Of a stretch of 64,000 bases of DNA, positions 45,360-59,800 are shown one piece after another. The translations under genes were made by a program, and so were the position numbers. The notes below the pieces were generated by a model. It ran no database searches. It was not told the origin of the DNA and saw only the letters and a program-made list of their open reading frames with translations. The stretch's first letter is position 1, and each line of letters starts with the position of its first letter. Source of the DNA: Cryptomeria japonica (lineage: Eukaryota > Streptophyta > Pinopsida > Cupressales > Cupressaceae); the NCBI RefSeq assembly GCF_030272615.1, contig NC_081407.1:267732075-267796074 (forward strand), written 5' to 3'.

Positions 45360-46390
45360 CAAAAGCCTCTATAGTATTTCGCCCAGACCTCCCACAAGTC
45401 TCAACAACAAGAAAAATCACATCGGCAAAATATTGCAAAGTTGACAGAATGTACATTGTGTCTGGCTGAAAGAAGATGTCACAACGAAAATTATATGTTA
45501 TTGATAAGACTAAGAAGATCTCCCGACGAAACAAGGACTTCAGTATAACATTGGAAACCCACTACACACTTAAGAGGTTTTACTAGAAAGTAGAGGTTAC
45601 ACCAAAAAGCTATATTATCCGTATGAATTTCTTCAGGTCCCACTGAAATACCTATGTTGATGTAATATCACAGGATTGCCAAGCCAAAAAGGAGTCTTAC
45701 CAAAAATAGGAGGTCTTACTAAAACTATTTGTCGGTAAGAGAAGTTTTGAGTCTTATCAAAAGCGTTGACTTCGGTATAATCCCAATGGTTTGAGAAAAT
45801 GAAATGAGTCATATCGATACATAGGGTCTTGCCGATAAGGACTATATCAATTGAACACATTTACGGTCTTGCCGAAAATAATGTTTTTGATGTAGCAGTA
45901 GGGATCCAAAAGGAATAAAAGGAGTCTTGCCAATAGATATTGTCTCAGTGAAAAGGGTAGTTCCTGAGAAGATAAATGCAAGGTCATGTCGAAGAGTTGG
46001 ATTCGGTATAATGGTAAGCATGGAACAAAGGAGAAGAGAGTCTTATAAAAAAACATATCATGCCGAAAAACACTGTTGCCAACGGAAAGAAAGTTTAAGT
46101 CATCCTGATACGGGAGTATTAATGTCATGCGAAATTAATATCGTGTTCACATGAGTTTGAATTAATTGACCATTCTGTAACACTTCTAAAAATGACATGT
46201 ACTGCCTGAATGAAATTTAAAGGTATTTCCTGTGTATGAATAATCATAGCAATAAATCTAAAAGGTGGCTAAGAAAAGAGAAAGAGTATAAGAGTCGGAT
46301 AAAAGTGGTATCGTAGAATCAGTTGCAGAAATTCAAGTGCTACATTTGGAAAAGCATTGTGTACATTCAATTTTCTTTTTCTTTTTCATT
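45360..46390 (+). other. Leader-like region with recurring GTCTTGCCGAAAA motifs
   Basis: Non-coding. Variants of GTCTTGCCGAAAA / GTCTTACCAAAAA occur about a dozen times between 45440 and 46080 at irregular spacing. At 46305 the string TGGTATCGTAGAATC weakly resembles a tRNA-Met primer site. It directly precedes the unidentified ORF, so it could be the LTR or leader of an unrecognised element; I could not find a second copy. Confidence 0.4.
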
Positions 46391-46397
46391 TTTAATG

Positions 46398-49300
46398 ATG
46401 GAAGGGTCTTCAAAGAAACCTAGGTCAAGGAAGAAAAAGGAGGACATCAAAGTAGAAACCCCACAAGAGCCTATGCTAAAAAAGAAGAAAAAGGAAGGGT
46501 GACACTTGAACCGGGACTTAATAGATCAATTCCCCGAATCTGGCCCAAAATCCAAAAGACCAGCCTAATTGAAGCCAGATGTAGAAAAAATAGGTGACAA
46601 GTTTGAGAACTTGGGGGATGTGTGGACTCCACAAAGGAGGTATGAGTTGTTTTCATATCATTTCAGGAGAAGAAATAAACTATAACCGATTTGCAACCCA
46701 TGGATGTATAATCTGGGTTAATTGGTTGTTCCAAATGTCTTCATCAATTTGGACATAATGATAGCATTATCAAAGAATTACAACCCGCAAACACAAACCA
46801 TCTGTGATGCTTCTGTCCAACCCATATTACCAAAAATTAGGGATTATGCCTTTAGGATATTTGACTTAGACCTCACCTATGAGAAGCTGATAGATGCGGT
46901 CCATTTGGAAAATGAATACAACTGACTGGAAGCAGTATATTAAAGATGGAGATCGCTAGTTCATAGGCTCAAAAGAGAAGAAAATTTACAGATATTTGAA
47001 GATGATGACAAACCTCCATTTGGTGTAGACTAGTTTGAAGAATAGTTCAAAAATACCTATTATGAGATTCACTAGGTCTTGGGTATGGAGGCCAAGCCTC
47101 TTATGGATATCACACCAATGGTGTCGGCCATAGACATTCAAACAATAGATGATAGACCTTTTGATTACGTTTCTTACATTGTGGACAAAATTAATCATAG
47201 TTTAGGGGTTATCAAGAATAACCCGAATGAAATTTACTTCAAATATTATTCTTTGCTTATGCACATGTTGTTACATGTTGGTCAAATAATAAGCTTGTGG
47301 GCTGATGATTTAAGGGTTCTGGATTATGACAGGAATGGAATGAGGAATCCCATATAAATGTGGACACCTATATGGGATTATAGATATCCTTGGGCTCAAT
47401 ATGCATACTTTGAAGAATACTTTGTCCAACCCCTTCTTAGGCTTCTGGGATATCCCTGTTACCAGACTTTCTCTTTGGAGATCAAGAAATTTCTTCACCC
47501 CAAAGAGTATGATGAAAGACAAATTGTAAATCATAACCGGGGTAACTTGTAGGCTTTCAAATATTACACCAAGGTCAGGGTTCATGGTTTTAAAGGTGTT
47601 CCATTTTTGCTTCCTAGGACAATACCTAATAGGATTACTTATCTTGAAATTATGAGGCAATTGGCTGAATCAAGCTCTTCACATTTAGGATCACATGGAA
47701 AGCAATCCCTTATGCCAGGGACATTGCGTTTTGGAGAATTTACAATATATTCAACCAAAGGATATGGTCTGATTGAGTCAAAACTATCCCATTATGGATT
47801 GTCACATGGGGAGTCTAGGGAAAACTTTGATCCTGAAAATTTTATTAGCCAGGCCAGACAATCACAAAAGCTACGGGCCTATGAACATAAGCCATTAGAA
47901 CAAGATGGATGGATTAGGAATATGGAGGAGTCAATTGCTCTAGAAACATTAGATGCACATGATGGGATCATGAGGGCAGATGAATGGAGAAAGAATCATG
48001 ATGTGCTCGACCCTATTTCCTTTTCTGATATCTAAGAACCTATTGAAAGAATGCACAACATAATTGCCCATATTTGCCCATATAGATCAATTGGTTGAGG
48101 AAGTTGCATCCCATATCTTTAAAATGAAGTTTCAAGGACCCAAAAAACATAGTGTCAGGACTATGATACCCCTCGTGCATTTTTCACCACAATCAACATC
48201 ATATTTGCACATCGGAGGGAGAGAATTACTAGAAGAAGACACTGATCACACTTCCTAAAACAAGATGGTCATAGAGGAATATCCTCTAGGGGATGATCAT
48301 GATGATATGAGGGAGATGGCAGGAAGGCAGTTTGTTGCAGATAATGAGTTTATACACACCCTTGAGTTTAAAACATTCTTGTATAACTATAAGGGAAAAC
48401 TGTTGAGGAGAAATGTGAACGAAATTACCGAAGAAAATGAAGATGGTTTGTTACAAATTTTCCAAGAGGATATAGATAAAGAAATGAATAGAATGACCCC
48501 CATGAGAGGTAGAGAGATGTTGCTAGAGGCAGGGATTGTGATCATTCTAGGATGGGATATGAATTCAATTATTTTTATAATTTTATAAAAAATTAGAATG
48601 CAAATAAGAAATTGATGCCCCAAGATATGGATCGGATTTATTCCAGCTCAGGATTTGACCCTGATCAAAAGGCTTTATTGTAGTGGGACTTGTATCCAAG
48701 AAGTAAAATGCCTACCCTTGTTGACACTGATGAAGTCTTTGGTAACATCATGGTTCAGAGGGTTGGAGAAATTGATCCTCTGGCCATTGCTAATTTAAAT
48801 GTGAACGTAGCCCAGTTTCATAGAGCATAGACAAAACACTTGGTCCAAGAAAGAGATGCATATAAGGCTAAGTATGAAAAGTTAGAAGAGCTTAGGCAAC
48901 TAAATGAGGAAATATTGAAGGCAATAGCTGATAGGGAGGAATTTTCATTTGAATGTGAGCAAAAAGTGATAGAAGTATTACAGGACACAAATTACTGGAG
49001 GTACCAAGCATAGAAACTTCAAAAAACATTGAAAAAAAGGATGAGAAAAGGAAAAGGACCATATATGATATGATGGCAAGACTAATTACTCATAGTTTAA
49101 TGAAATGATAATCAATTTTAATGATTATTGGAGTACTTATGCAGGTACTTTTACAGCTTTGCAGGAGCATACTAGACTCACAAAAAGGATAAAAGGGATA
49201 GTTGACAAAGTACAAGATCCTGGATCTTCTAAGCTTCCCAAAGATATTAGAAAACTATGGTCTAAATATCAGGAGTACCAGGAAGAACTCAAGGATAATA

Positions 49301-49593
49301 TGAAACGGTTAGACATAGAGGATAAAGGAAGCCTCCTCGCCATATTGAGCAATGAAGATGATTCAATTATACCTCAAGAACAATGGAAGAAGCTGCTATC
49401 AAAGGAACTCCCACGAGCATTGGATGAAATCAATTATGAAGACCATGTCCTTGGTAATATGAAGATCATCCCAAACCAGCTCTATATAAAGAAATATCTC
49501 ATGAGCCATTTTGTCTCAAACATTAATGTTTATAAGGAGCAAGAGTACATAGATAATTTAGGGACACCTAATTTATTCCTATTGAAGCATTAA
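46398..49593 (+). pseudogene. Long decayed ORF of unknown family
   Basis: From ATG 46398 one frame can be followed to about 48060, then a second frame, a third for about 48560-49100, and back, ending at 49593 (about 1060 codons in total). The start is very basic (SSKKPRSRKKKED). The middle has globular-looking Trp/Tyr/Pro-rich blocks (LRVLDYDRNGMRNPI at 47309-47354, IWDYRYPWAQYAYFEEYF near 47370-47425, VQPLLRLLGYPC). The C-terminal third is charged and probably coiled coil, with a last open stretch at 49105-49593. Most stops are single transitions from CAA, CAG, CGA or TGG. I do not recognise the family: no RT, protease, integrase or zinc-knuckle motif is seen. It could be a retroelement extra ORF or a host-derived multicopy gene. 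Confidence 0.6.
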
Positions 49594-52272
<2,679 letters not shown>

Positions 52273-52429
52273 TACTAGCTTATATGTCTTAACTCTAATC
52301 TATATAAAGTACGGAGGCATTTTTTTTTCTTCTGCAATCCACTTTTTAAATATAACATATAGAAAGAAAAAAATGCTTTGATACTCAACGTATTTTATAT
52401 AGATTAGAGTTAAGATATATAAGCTAGTA
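52273..52429. repeat. Foldback hairpin, MITE-like
   Basis: The arms TACTAGCTTATATGTCTTAA... (52273 on) and ...TTAAGATATATAAGCTAGTA (to 52429) are inverted copies about 55-60 bp long with few mismatches around a loop of about 40 bp. The ends are palindromic with TA on both sides, compatible with a TA target duplication as in Tc1/mariner-type MITEs. Typical MITE length (157 bp). Confidence 0.7.
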
Positions 52430-52702
52430 GGATTTGTAATTTGAATATATTAGAAAAATAAATTAATATTATTTTAATTTATTTATATTTAGATCATGTA
52501 AAATAAAGATTAGTATACTATAAATTTAATTATTTGCAAATAATGAATTATTATTTATAGTAGATGATGTTTAATTTAAGTTATGAATAAATATATTATT
52601 TAAGTATATACTTATATACATTAATTGATAGCTATATATAATTATATACAAATTTAATTACATTTAGTTATAATGTAATGATAACTTTATGCTTGTAGTT
52701 TA
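52430..52702. other. AT-rich flank of element IV
   Basis: Very AT-rich, no features. Ends GTTTA immediately outside the element IV LTR. Confidence 0.5.
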
Positions 52703-53978
52703 TGTTCACCCCAACAATAGGAATAATAACTCTAATTGAAGTCTCAACTCGAAGTTTGGACATTCATTTGGTAAAGTCACTATTTCCATAGCTAGTGTTC
52801 ATTTGATTGTCAATCCAGGGACGCAATACTTGAAATGGGTTTGCACTATATATGCACTAAGTTCCTGCAATAGCTATTCTACATTACTTCAACAACTAAT
52901 ACTGTGTGGAAAAGGTAACAAGAATGAAAATTATGGAAAGGCTACATGAAAACTTCTGCATAAACTCATAAAAGCAATACTGGATAAATTCAATGCTGAT
53001 AAACAGAAGTTACTCTGTTCTGGCTTGGCTGCAGGAATAGTCAGTGGATCTGTTTCCAGTGGCTGCAGGAACAGTCAATGCAAGAATGTCTACTATGGCT
53101 AAGGAAAGAAAACCAATTTTAACGAACACACAGGATCACTCACCAAGTGGCCCCCCTTGGAAGAGTGATACAAGGCTTCCCGGAAACAACTCTTAACAGA
53201 TCAGAATAACATAATTTTACTCATTCCTTTATGAAAGTAATTACATAGTTTAATATGAAAAGAAACTCAAGAATTCTTATCAAGAATCATCTTCTCTATC
53301 CTTCTCCCTTATGTCTAACCTATGAGAAGAAGAAGAACTTATTATTAAAAATAAATCAACTACAATAGACAACACAAATCACGCCGAGAAGAAGAGGCGG
53401 ATGATTGACCGATAAAGGAGATGACTGGAGTTATGTTGCAGGAAACGTGGATCTAAACCAAACCACAGTCATTACATGTTGTGGTGGTATTTACAAATTC
53501 AATGCCCACTGAAGTTAGACATTGGTAGTGTCGCTTAATTGCTTCACTTATGACGTCCCTTACGCTTTTCTCAACTCTTCTACGGTTTGATCTTCAGTTA
53601 TCTCTTGCGTATCCTTCTCTTCATCAGTCACGATAGGCAAATGTCCACTGCAGCATCATTTATTACCTACACTACAAAAGAAATAAAATACAAGAACATA
53701 CATATGCATTTTATTTAATCAACACATCTATTAATTTCACATATGATATTGCCCTAAATAATCCACATGGAAAGAGGAACAAATCACATGGCTGTAGGAA
53801 TAAATGGCATGGTTGCAGGAATAAGCTGGCAAAGATAAAACATGATTTAATAAGTTCAGGCTTAACATATGGAATACATATAGTCAACTTTCAATACATC
53901 ACTACTATATGCAAACCAAAAGTTGACAAAAACTCAAGAGTTCCGAGGATAAAAATATGACAAAGTCTCAACTCATCA
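52703..53978 (-). repeat. 3' LTR of element IV
   Basis: On the minus strand it starts TGATGAGTTGAGAC at 53978 after the polypurine tract and ends GGGGTGAACA at 52703. It carries four copies of TGCAGGAA on the plus strand. Confidence 0.92.
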
Positions 53979-53992
53979 TGCCCCCCAAATTT
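53979..53992 (-). promoter_or_regulatory. Polypurine tract of element IV
   Basis: Minus-strand AAATTTGGGGGGCA abuts the TGATGAG start of the 3' LTR. Confidence 0.85.
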
Positions 53993-54009
53993 AAGAGCTT
54001 GTTGATCCT

Positions 54010-56338
54010 ACAACAAAAGGAAAATTTCTGACTCTTGACTAATTCTCAAATCACCAATGGTTCCCTGACCTATTCCTTCTGAAGCTAAATTCCAATAGAA
54101 TCCCTTCATCTTTTCCAGCTTGGTCCATCTGGTTGATTCTTCTGTAACTACATCATAGGGCTGATCTATAGGTTAACATCCCAATAGTGGCCACATAAGA
54201 ATAGGAGGCTGAAAAATTAGTGGTAGCCAGTTGTTGGTCTTTTCTCTTCCCAGTTGTATATATTTGGGGGCTCTTTGAATAGCTGCCTGAAAATTTTGCA
54301 GTGAATAAGGTTCTCCCTGCTTCAATTGTTCTGGTAAGTTATTCCAGCGTTGAGTTAACCCTTCCATTGTAGCTGCACTGTCAGTCCAAACTAAATGCTC
54401 ATATGCCTGGTATATCTCTTCTCTCATTGGAAGCACTGGTTTCCTAACATCATCTCTTACCAGTAATTTCTGCCATTCATAATAAATAACTCTTGGTTCT
54501 TTTGCTTCCCTCCTCAATGGCAATGGACAGTCAAACTCTAAATCTTTATATGCACTGGCTTGTGCCCTCATGCTGATCTCATTTTGGATCCATGACATTA
54601 AAGATTTGATATGGATATCCCCAATATATAGTAAAGGGTTCCACTCACTATTTGAGGGTACAACATAGTTATGTAAATAAAAATCACATAGCAAATTCTT
54701 CACAGCTACTGGAGAAGTCTGGTAAGCATAAAAGAATTCTTCGGGGGTTTCTAAAGAGGGGCTAAGGTCCCTAACAATGCGGTTCAATTTGAAATTCAAA
54801 TATTTCTCCTTCAAATGCACAACATAAACCCTTAGAGGTGCCCTACATTGCATCAACTCGGGGACCATACCAACAATTATTTCAACCTTAGCCTCTAATT
54901 CCTCAATTTTGTTATCCCTCTTTTCAATTTCTTTTTGTTGTTTATCAATAATCCCTTACAACCTAGCCCTCTCTATTTCCCATTGTCTATAAAATGTTAA
55001 AGAAATAGATAGACTACTTAGGGATGAAGGAGGTCTAATAGGATTTAACTTAGGCCGTGGGATCTCTTCAATAAATTCCTCAATCTATGCTGGCATCTCT
55101 CCAACATTTTCCTCAAACTGTTGTGAAGTTTCTCCAATAACTTCCTCAAGCTATTGTGCCACAAAAGAAAGATTTGACAGTCTATCCTCATCAACCTCTA
55201 CCTGGATTTCAACATCCACAGGGCTTCCTTCTTCCAATGTTTCCACTGCAATAACCTTTGTTGAATCACCTGTTGGATGAGCCTTTTGTGTCTTACTTTG
55301 TGTTCTTCTCATATAAACCTTTGGAGTGGCTGCAGGAATAGTTTTAGTTGCTTCAGTTGCTATAGGAGTTTTTCTTTTTGACTTGTGCCTCTTGACTGCA
55401 GGAGAAATTTGAGTTGCATGCGGCTGGGCCATAGGTTCTTCATCTGTTTCATTTCTTTCCAACTCCTTCCCTTTTCTCTTAGCAATTGGGGACTCTCTTT
55501 GAAGAGAAGTAGAGGGTTGCTTCACATTTGCTTCATCCATCTCTTCCTCCACAATAACCGCAACTCCTTCAGCAACAAGCAAATCATCCTCTGCAACAAC
55601 TATGGGAGAAGAGGGTTCTGCAACATTTTCTTCTTCAATTGGCGGATTCTCTGTGACATGAGCATCTTCAATAGGGGCATCTTCAACCCTAAACTGCAAT
55701 ATGTCCTCAAATACTCCCCATTCCATCTATGAAATGTCTCTAAGAGAACGTTCTACAAGTAGTTTAACCAATCCATGATGGCTAATAGAATGATTTCCAT
55801 TCTTTCGCGTCTCCTTAGCACTTGTAGAAATGAGGTGGTATAGAAAATTAGGGACATTCACCCTCCGGCCATGCCATAAATGACTAAGTAATTTAAAATG
55901 CGGTGAATATAGACTTGAATATCTCCCTTCACAAGTAATGTATTTCATGACATACAAAGCTACCAGAGGCCACTTTGCAGGTAGGGGAAACCCTTCTAGT
56001 TCCTTGCTTGTCCACCATTAGAGGTCCATCCATGGGAATTGTGAACTCTGCCCTGACGCTGCTTGCGTCTTTTGATTCTGGAAATAGTTCCCCTTCCTGC
56101 GGCAACCCTGTTACTTCTGCTATCCGTTGCTCCATAGCAATAACCCTTAAACCTTTAATCGCAGCTTCTCCTTCATTGAAGGAATGCATAAACTTTGCAG
56201 CAATTTCTTTATTATAGTCTCTGATTTTCAAAAAGTAATGCAGCCAGCCATGGTGTCTAAAATAATGCTCATAAAGAGCATCCTACAGCAACACCTCATG
56301 AACTGTTGGCTCATGGCAGATTGGATCACCACCCATCT
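54010..56338 (-). pseudogene. Element IV third ORF, downstream of integrase
   Basis: Starts at about 56338 (MGGDPICHEP) and can be followed, with stops and one frameshift near 55955, almost to the polypurine tract (roughly 770 codons). The N-terminal part (KIRDYNKEIAAKFMHSF; VTGLPQEGE; HLWHGRRVNVPNFLYHLIS) resembles the putative plant transposon protein / plant-mobile-domain-like ORFs found after pol in Athila elements. It is followed by an acidic low-complexity region (55151-55726), a coiled-coil stretch near 54870-54980 (DKQQKEIEKRDNKIEELEAK) and a globular C-terminal part (54173-54868). There is no convincing signal peptide or transmembrane segment, so env-like is only a positional label. 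Several stops look like CAG to TAG. Confidence 0.65.
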
Positions 56339-56554
56339 CTTACTTTGTTAGTATAGAACACTATGTAGCTAAGAAACAGAGGACCAAATATCTGACAGCT
56401 TGCTAAATTGAAAATTCCATAAATATCTCCAATTGGCGGCAGAATTTATTACTTCCTTGCGTGAAAGGATATATTGTTAAAACAATTATGGCAAGCAATC
56501 AATTCTAAGTACCAAAAAGGATGGATAATCACTAACTTTGGAAACGGAAACATA

Positions 56555-56578
56555 AAGCACCCCCCCCCCAACTTAACC
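56555..56578 (-). promoter_or_regulatory. Internal polypurine-like G tract of element IV
   Basis: Minus-strand TTAAGTTGGGGGGGGGTGC lies between integrase and the third ORF. It closely resembles the polypurine tract of element III (CAGTTGGGGGGTG). It could be a second plus-strand priming site or a relic; not proven. Confidence 0.4.
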
Positions 56579-56824
56579 TAGCACATGTCCACACAAGCCG
56601 ACGAGATGTTGGGGAGTGTACGCGGATTTAAAAAGGCATAATCATAATGAAATAATAAATGCTTAATTAAAAGAAAACACAATATGTACATACCTGTAGT
56701 CGTACGAAAATGATGGTGAAATGATGTGAAATGACATATAAGAAAGTGGGATGGAATTTTATTTATGGAGAAGAATATTCCCATAAGATATGGAAATATT
56801 TATTGTGAAATGATGCGAGAAGAA

Positions 56825-59800
56825 TTATGAAGTGGTAAGCATGTTCACTGTAGTGGGTGCAGGAACGTTACCTTTATTACTTTGCTCAATTGCAGCAGGA
56901 ATCTGTTCAATTGCTGCAGGAACTTTATCAGTTACTGCAAGAACCTTTGTTTCATCCTTTTGGTCAAATTGCTGCAAGAACTCCTCTGTAGTGGTCGGCT
57001 TATGATACAGATGCAGTCGGTGACCATTCACCAAAAGCTTAAACCGAACAGGATCAATTATGGTCAAACGAACAGCTCCATTATTGAAAACTTCCTCTAT
57101 CTCATATGGACCTAGCCATCTGGTTTGCAAGTTCCCCATAGCATCTTTATATCTGGAGCCATACAGTAGTGCCCAGTCACCTGCTTTGAACTTCTTCTCT
57201 TTGATATATTTATCATGCCACTTTGCTCTCTGATTTTGAATCAGTTCTGTCTGTTGGACAACCATTTTCCTCCATTCGTCCAGAGTATTCAATTGTTGAA
57301 TACGTTCTTTCTGTGCTCCAGATAATGTCATATTTAATTGAAAAGCTATCCTGGGAGTTTTATGCTCAAATTCAATAGGCATCATTGCTGGTTTTCCATA
57401 AACCATCTCAAAAGGTGTAAAACCAATTGGTGTTTTCCAAGTTGTTTTGTATGCCCAAATTGCTTCTGAAAGCCTATGAGACCAGTCTTTTTTATGAACA
57501 GATACTCATTTTGGTAAGAATATCCTCAAGCTCCCTATTTGTAACTTCTACCTATCCATTATCTTGTGGATGATATGGAGTAGATTTTATGTGCCTTATA
57601 TTGTATTCATTTACCAAAGCTGCTATCAATGTCGAAGGAAATTGAGGTCCCTGGTCTGAGACAATTTCTCTTGGTACTTTATATCTTGTAAATATCTCCT
57701 CACAAAGAAACTCAACCACCTTATTATCTCTTGCATGTGTCATGGCACAAGCTTCCACCCATTTTGTTACATAGTCTGTACATACCAAAATGTAGGATTT
57801 GCCATTAGAAGGTGGATCAATTGGGCCAAAAAAATATAATCCCCATTTATCAAATGGTGCAACTGATATTTGTGGATATAATGGCATCTCATCAGATTTT
57901 GTAGGTCTTCCCATTCGCTAGCATCTATCACATTTTCTTGTATACTGTGTTGCATCCTTGTGTAATGCGGGCCAATAGTACCCTGTATTTAGTATTTTGA
58001 GTGTTGTTCTTTTGGCAACAAAATGTCCTCCACATGGCTCATCATGAAATGCATGCAGGATATCATATGTTTCATCTTCCCTTACACATCTTCTCATGAC
58101 TTGGTCAGGTCCGGTATAAAACAAACAATCAACAATCCATGAGAAATTGAAGCTTTTCTCTACTAACAACCTTCTTTCCTTAGGAGAGAAATGAATTGGC
58201 ATTTTAGTAGCAGCTACATACTTGGCAATATTAGCATACTAGAGAGTGTGAGCTTGGATAAGAAATAAATGTTCATCTGGAAAAGCATCATCTACCACTA
58301 TAGAATCTTCTTATAACTAAAGTCTTGAAAGATAGTCTGCAACCACATTAGACTTCCCTGGTTTATCAATAACTGTGATATCAAATTCCTGCATCAACAA
58401 TAACCAGCGAGCTAATCTACCACTAATTGATTGCTTATTCATGAGGTATTTGATTGCAGTATGATCTGTATGCACAAATATGTGATATCCTGTGATATAG
58501 TGTCTGAATTTGTTGAGTGCATATATAACAACTAACATTTCCTTTTCAGTGACTGTGTAATTCAACTCAGGTCCCTGTAAGTTCTTGCTAATATAGTATA
58601 TTGCATTTTCCAATTTGACAATCTTTTGTCCTAACACTACCCCTATTGCATAATCAGATGCATCTGTATGGATTTGGAATGGTAAAGATCAATTTGGACC
58701 TTTAAGAACTGGTGCTTGAGTCAAGGCATGCTTAAGCTTCAAGAAAGCTTCATTGCATGTTGAGGTCCATTTAAATTTCACATCTTTGGTAAGCAGTGAA
58801 TATAAGGGACTTGCAATTTTGCTAAAATCTTTGATAAACCTTTTGTAGTATCCAGCATGACCAAGGAAACTTCTTACACCTTTTTGCTTCACAGGGGCCT
58901 TGATATGCTAAATGACTTCAATCTTTGTTGGATCCAGCTGTATTCCTTTTACAAAGATATGATGACCAAGGACTATTCCTTCCTGCATCATGATGAAGCA
59001 TTTCTCATTGTTTAATGACAAACTATAGTCCTCACATCACTACAAAAAAATGTTTTAGATTCCCCAATGCTTGCTCAAATTCAGAACCATAAGTTGTAAA
59101 GTCATCCATATAGATTTCCATGATGTCTTGAGAAATATAAAAAAAATACTGATCACTTCTCTTTGAAAAGTGGTTGGAGCATTACACAACCCAAAAGGAA
59201 GAACAAAATATGCATATGTGCCCCAAGGACAAGTAAGTGTTGTCTTTTCTTGATCCTTCGAGGCTATCTGAATCTGATTGTAACCACCGAATCCATCAAG
59301 AAATGAAAAATATCTTTTACCAGCCAAAGAATCCAATACCTTGTCCACAAAAGGTAATAGAAAATGATCTTTTCTTGTTTCTAAGTTTAGGGCTCTATAA
59401 TCAACACATATCCTCCATTGTCTTCCTTTCTTAGGGACTATGACCAAAGGTGATACCCATTGGCTGTCAGAGATAGGATAGATAAACCCAACTTTTAACA
59501 ACTTCTGCAATTTTTCTTTAACTATTTCTTTTAATGCAAGATTGATTCTTCTTTGAGGCTGCCTAAGTGGGCAACATTCTTCTTTTATATAGATACGGTG
59601 GGTGCAAACTGTTGGATCTATTCCTTGCATATCCTTGTAATCCCATGCAAAAGCATTTTTATGACATTTTAGCAAGTCCACAAGGGCCTCTTTTTGAGTA
59701 TCTGAAAGATCTCTATTGATATTCAAACATTTATTCAAATCAACTTCTATCTTGATAGTAAGATCAATCTGGTTCATATCAGAAAAATGAGAAGAAGATA

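Noticed and set aside
54173-56338. Retroviral-type envelope protein in element IV
   Set aside because: I see no signal peptide, furin-like site or transmembrane segment; only the position matches.
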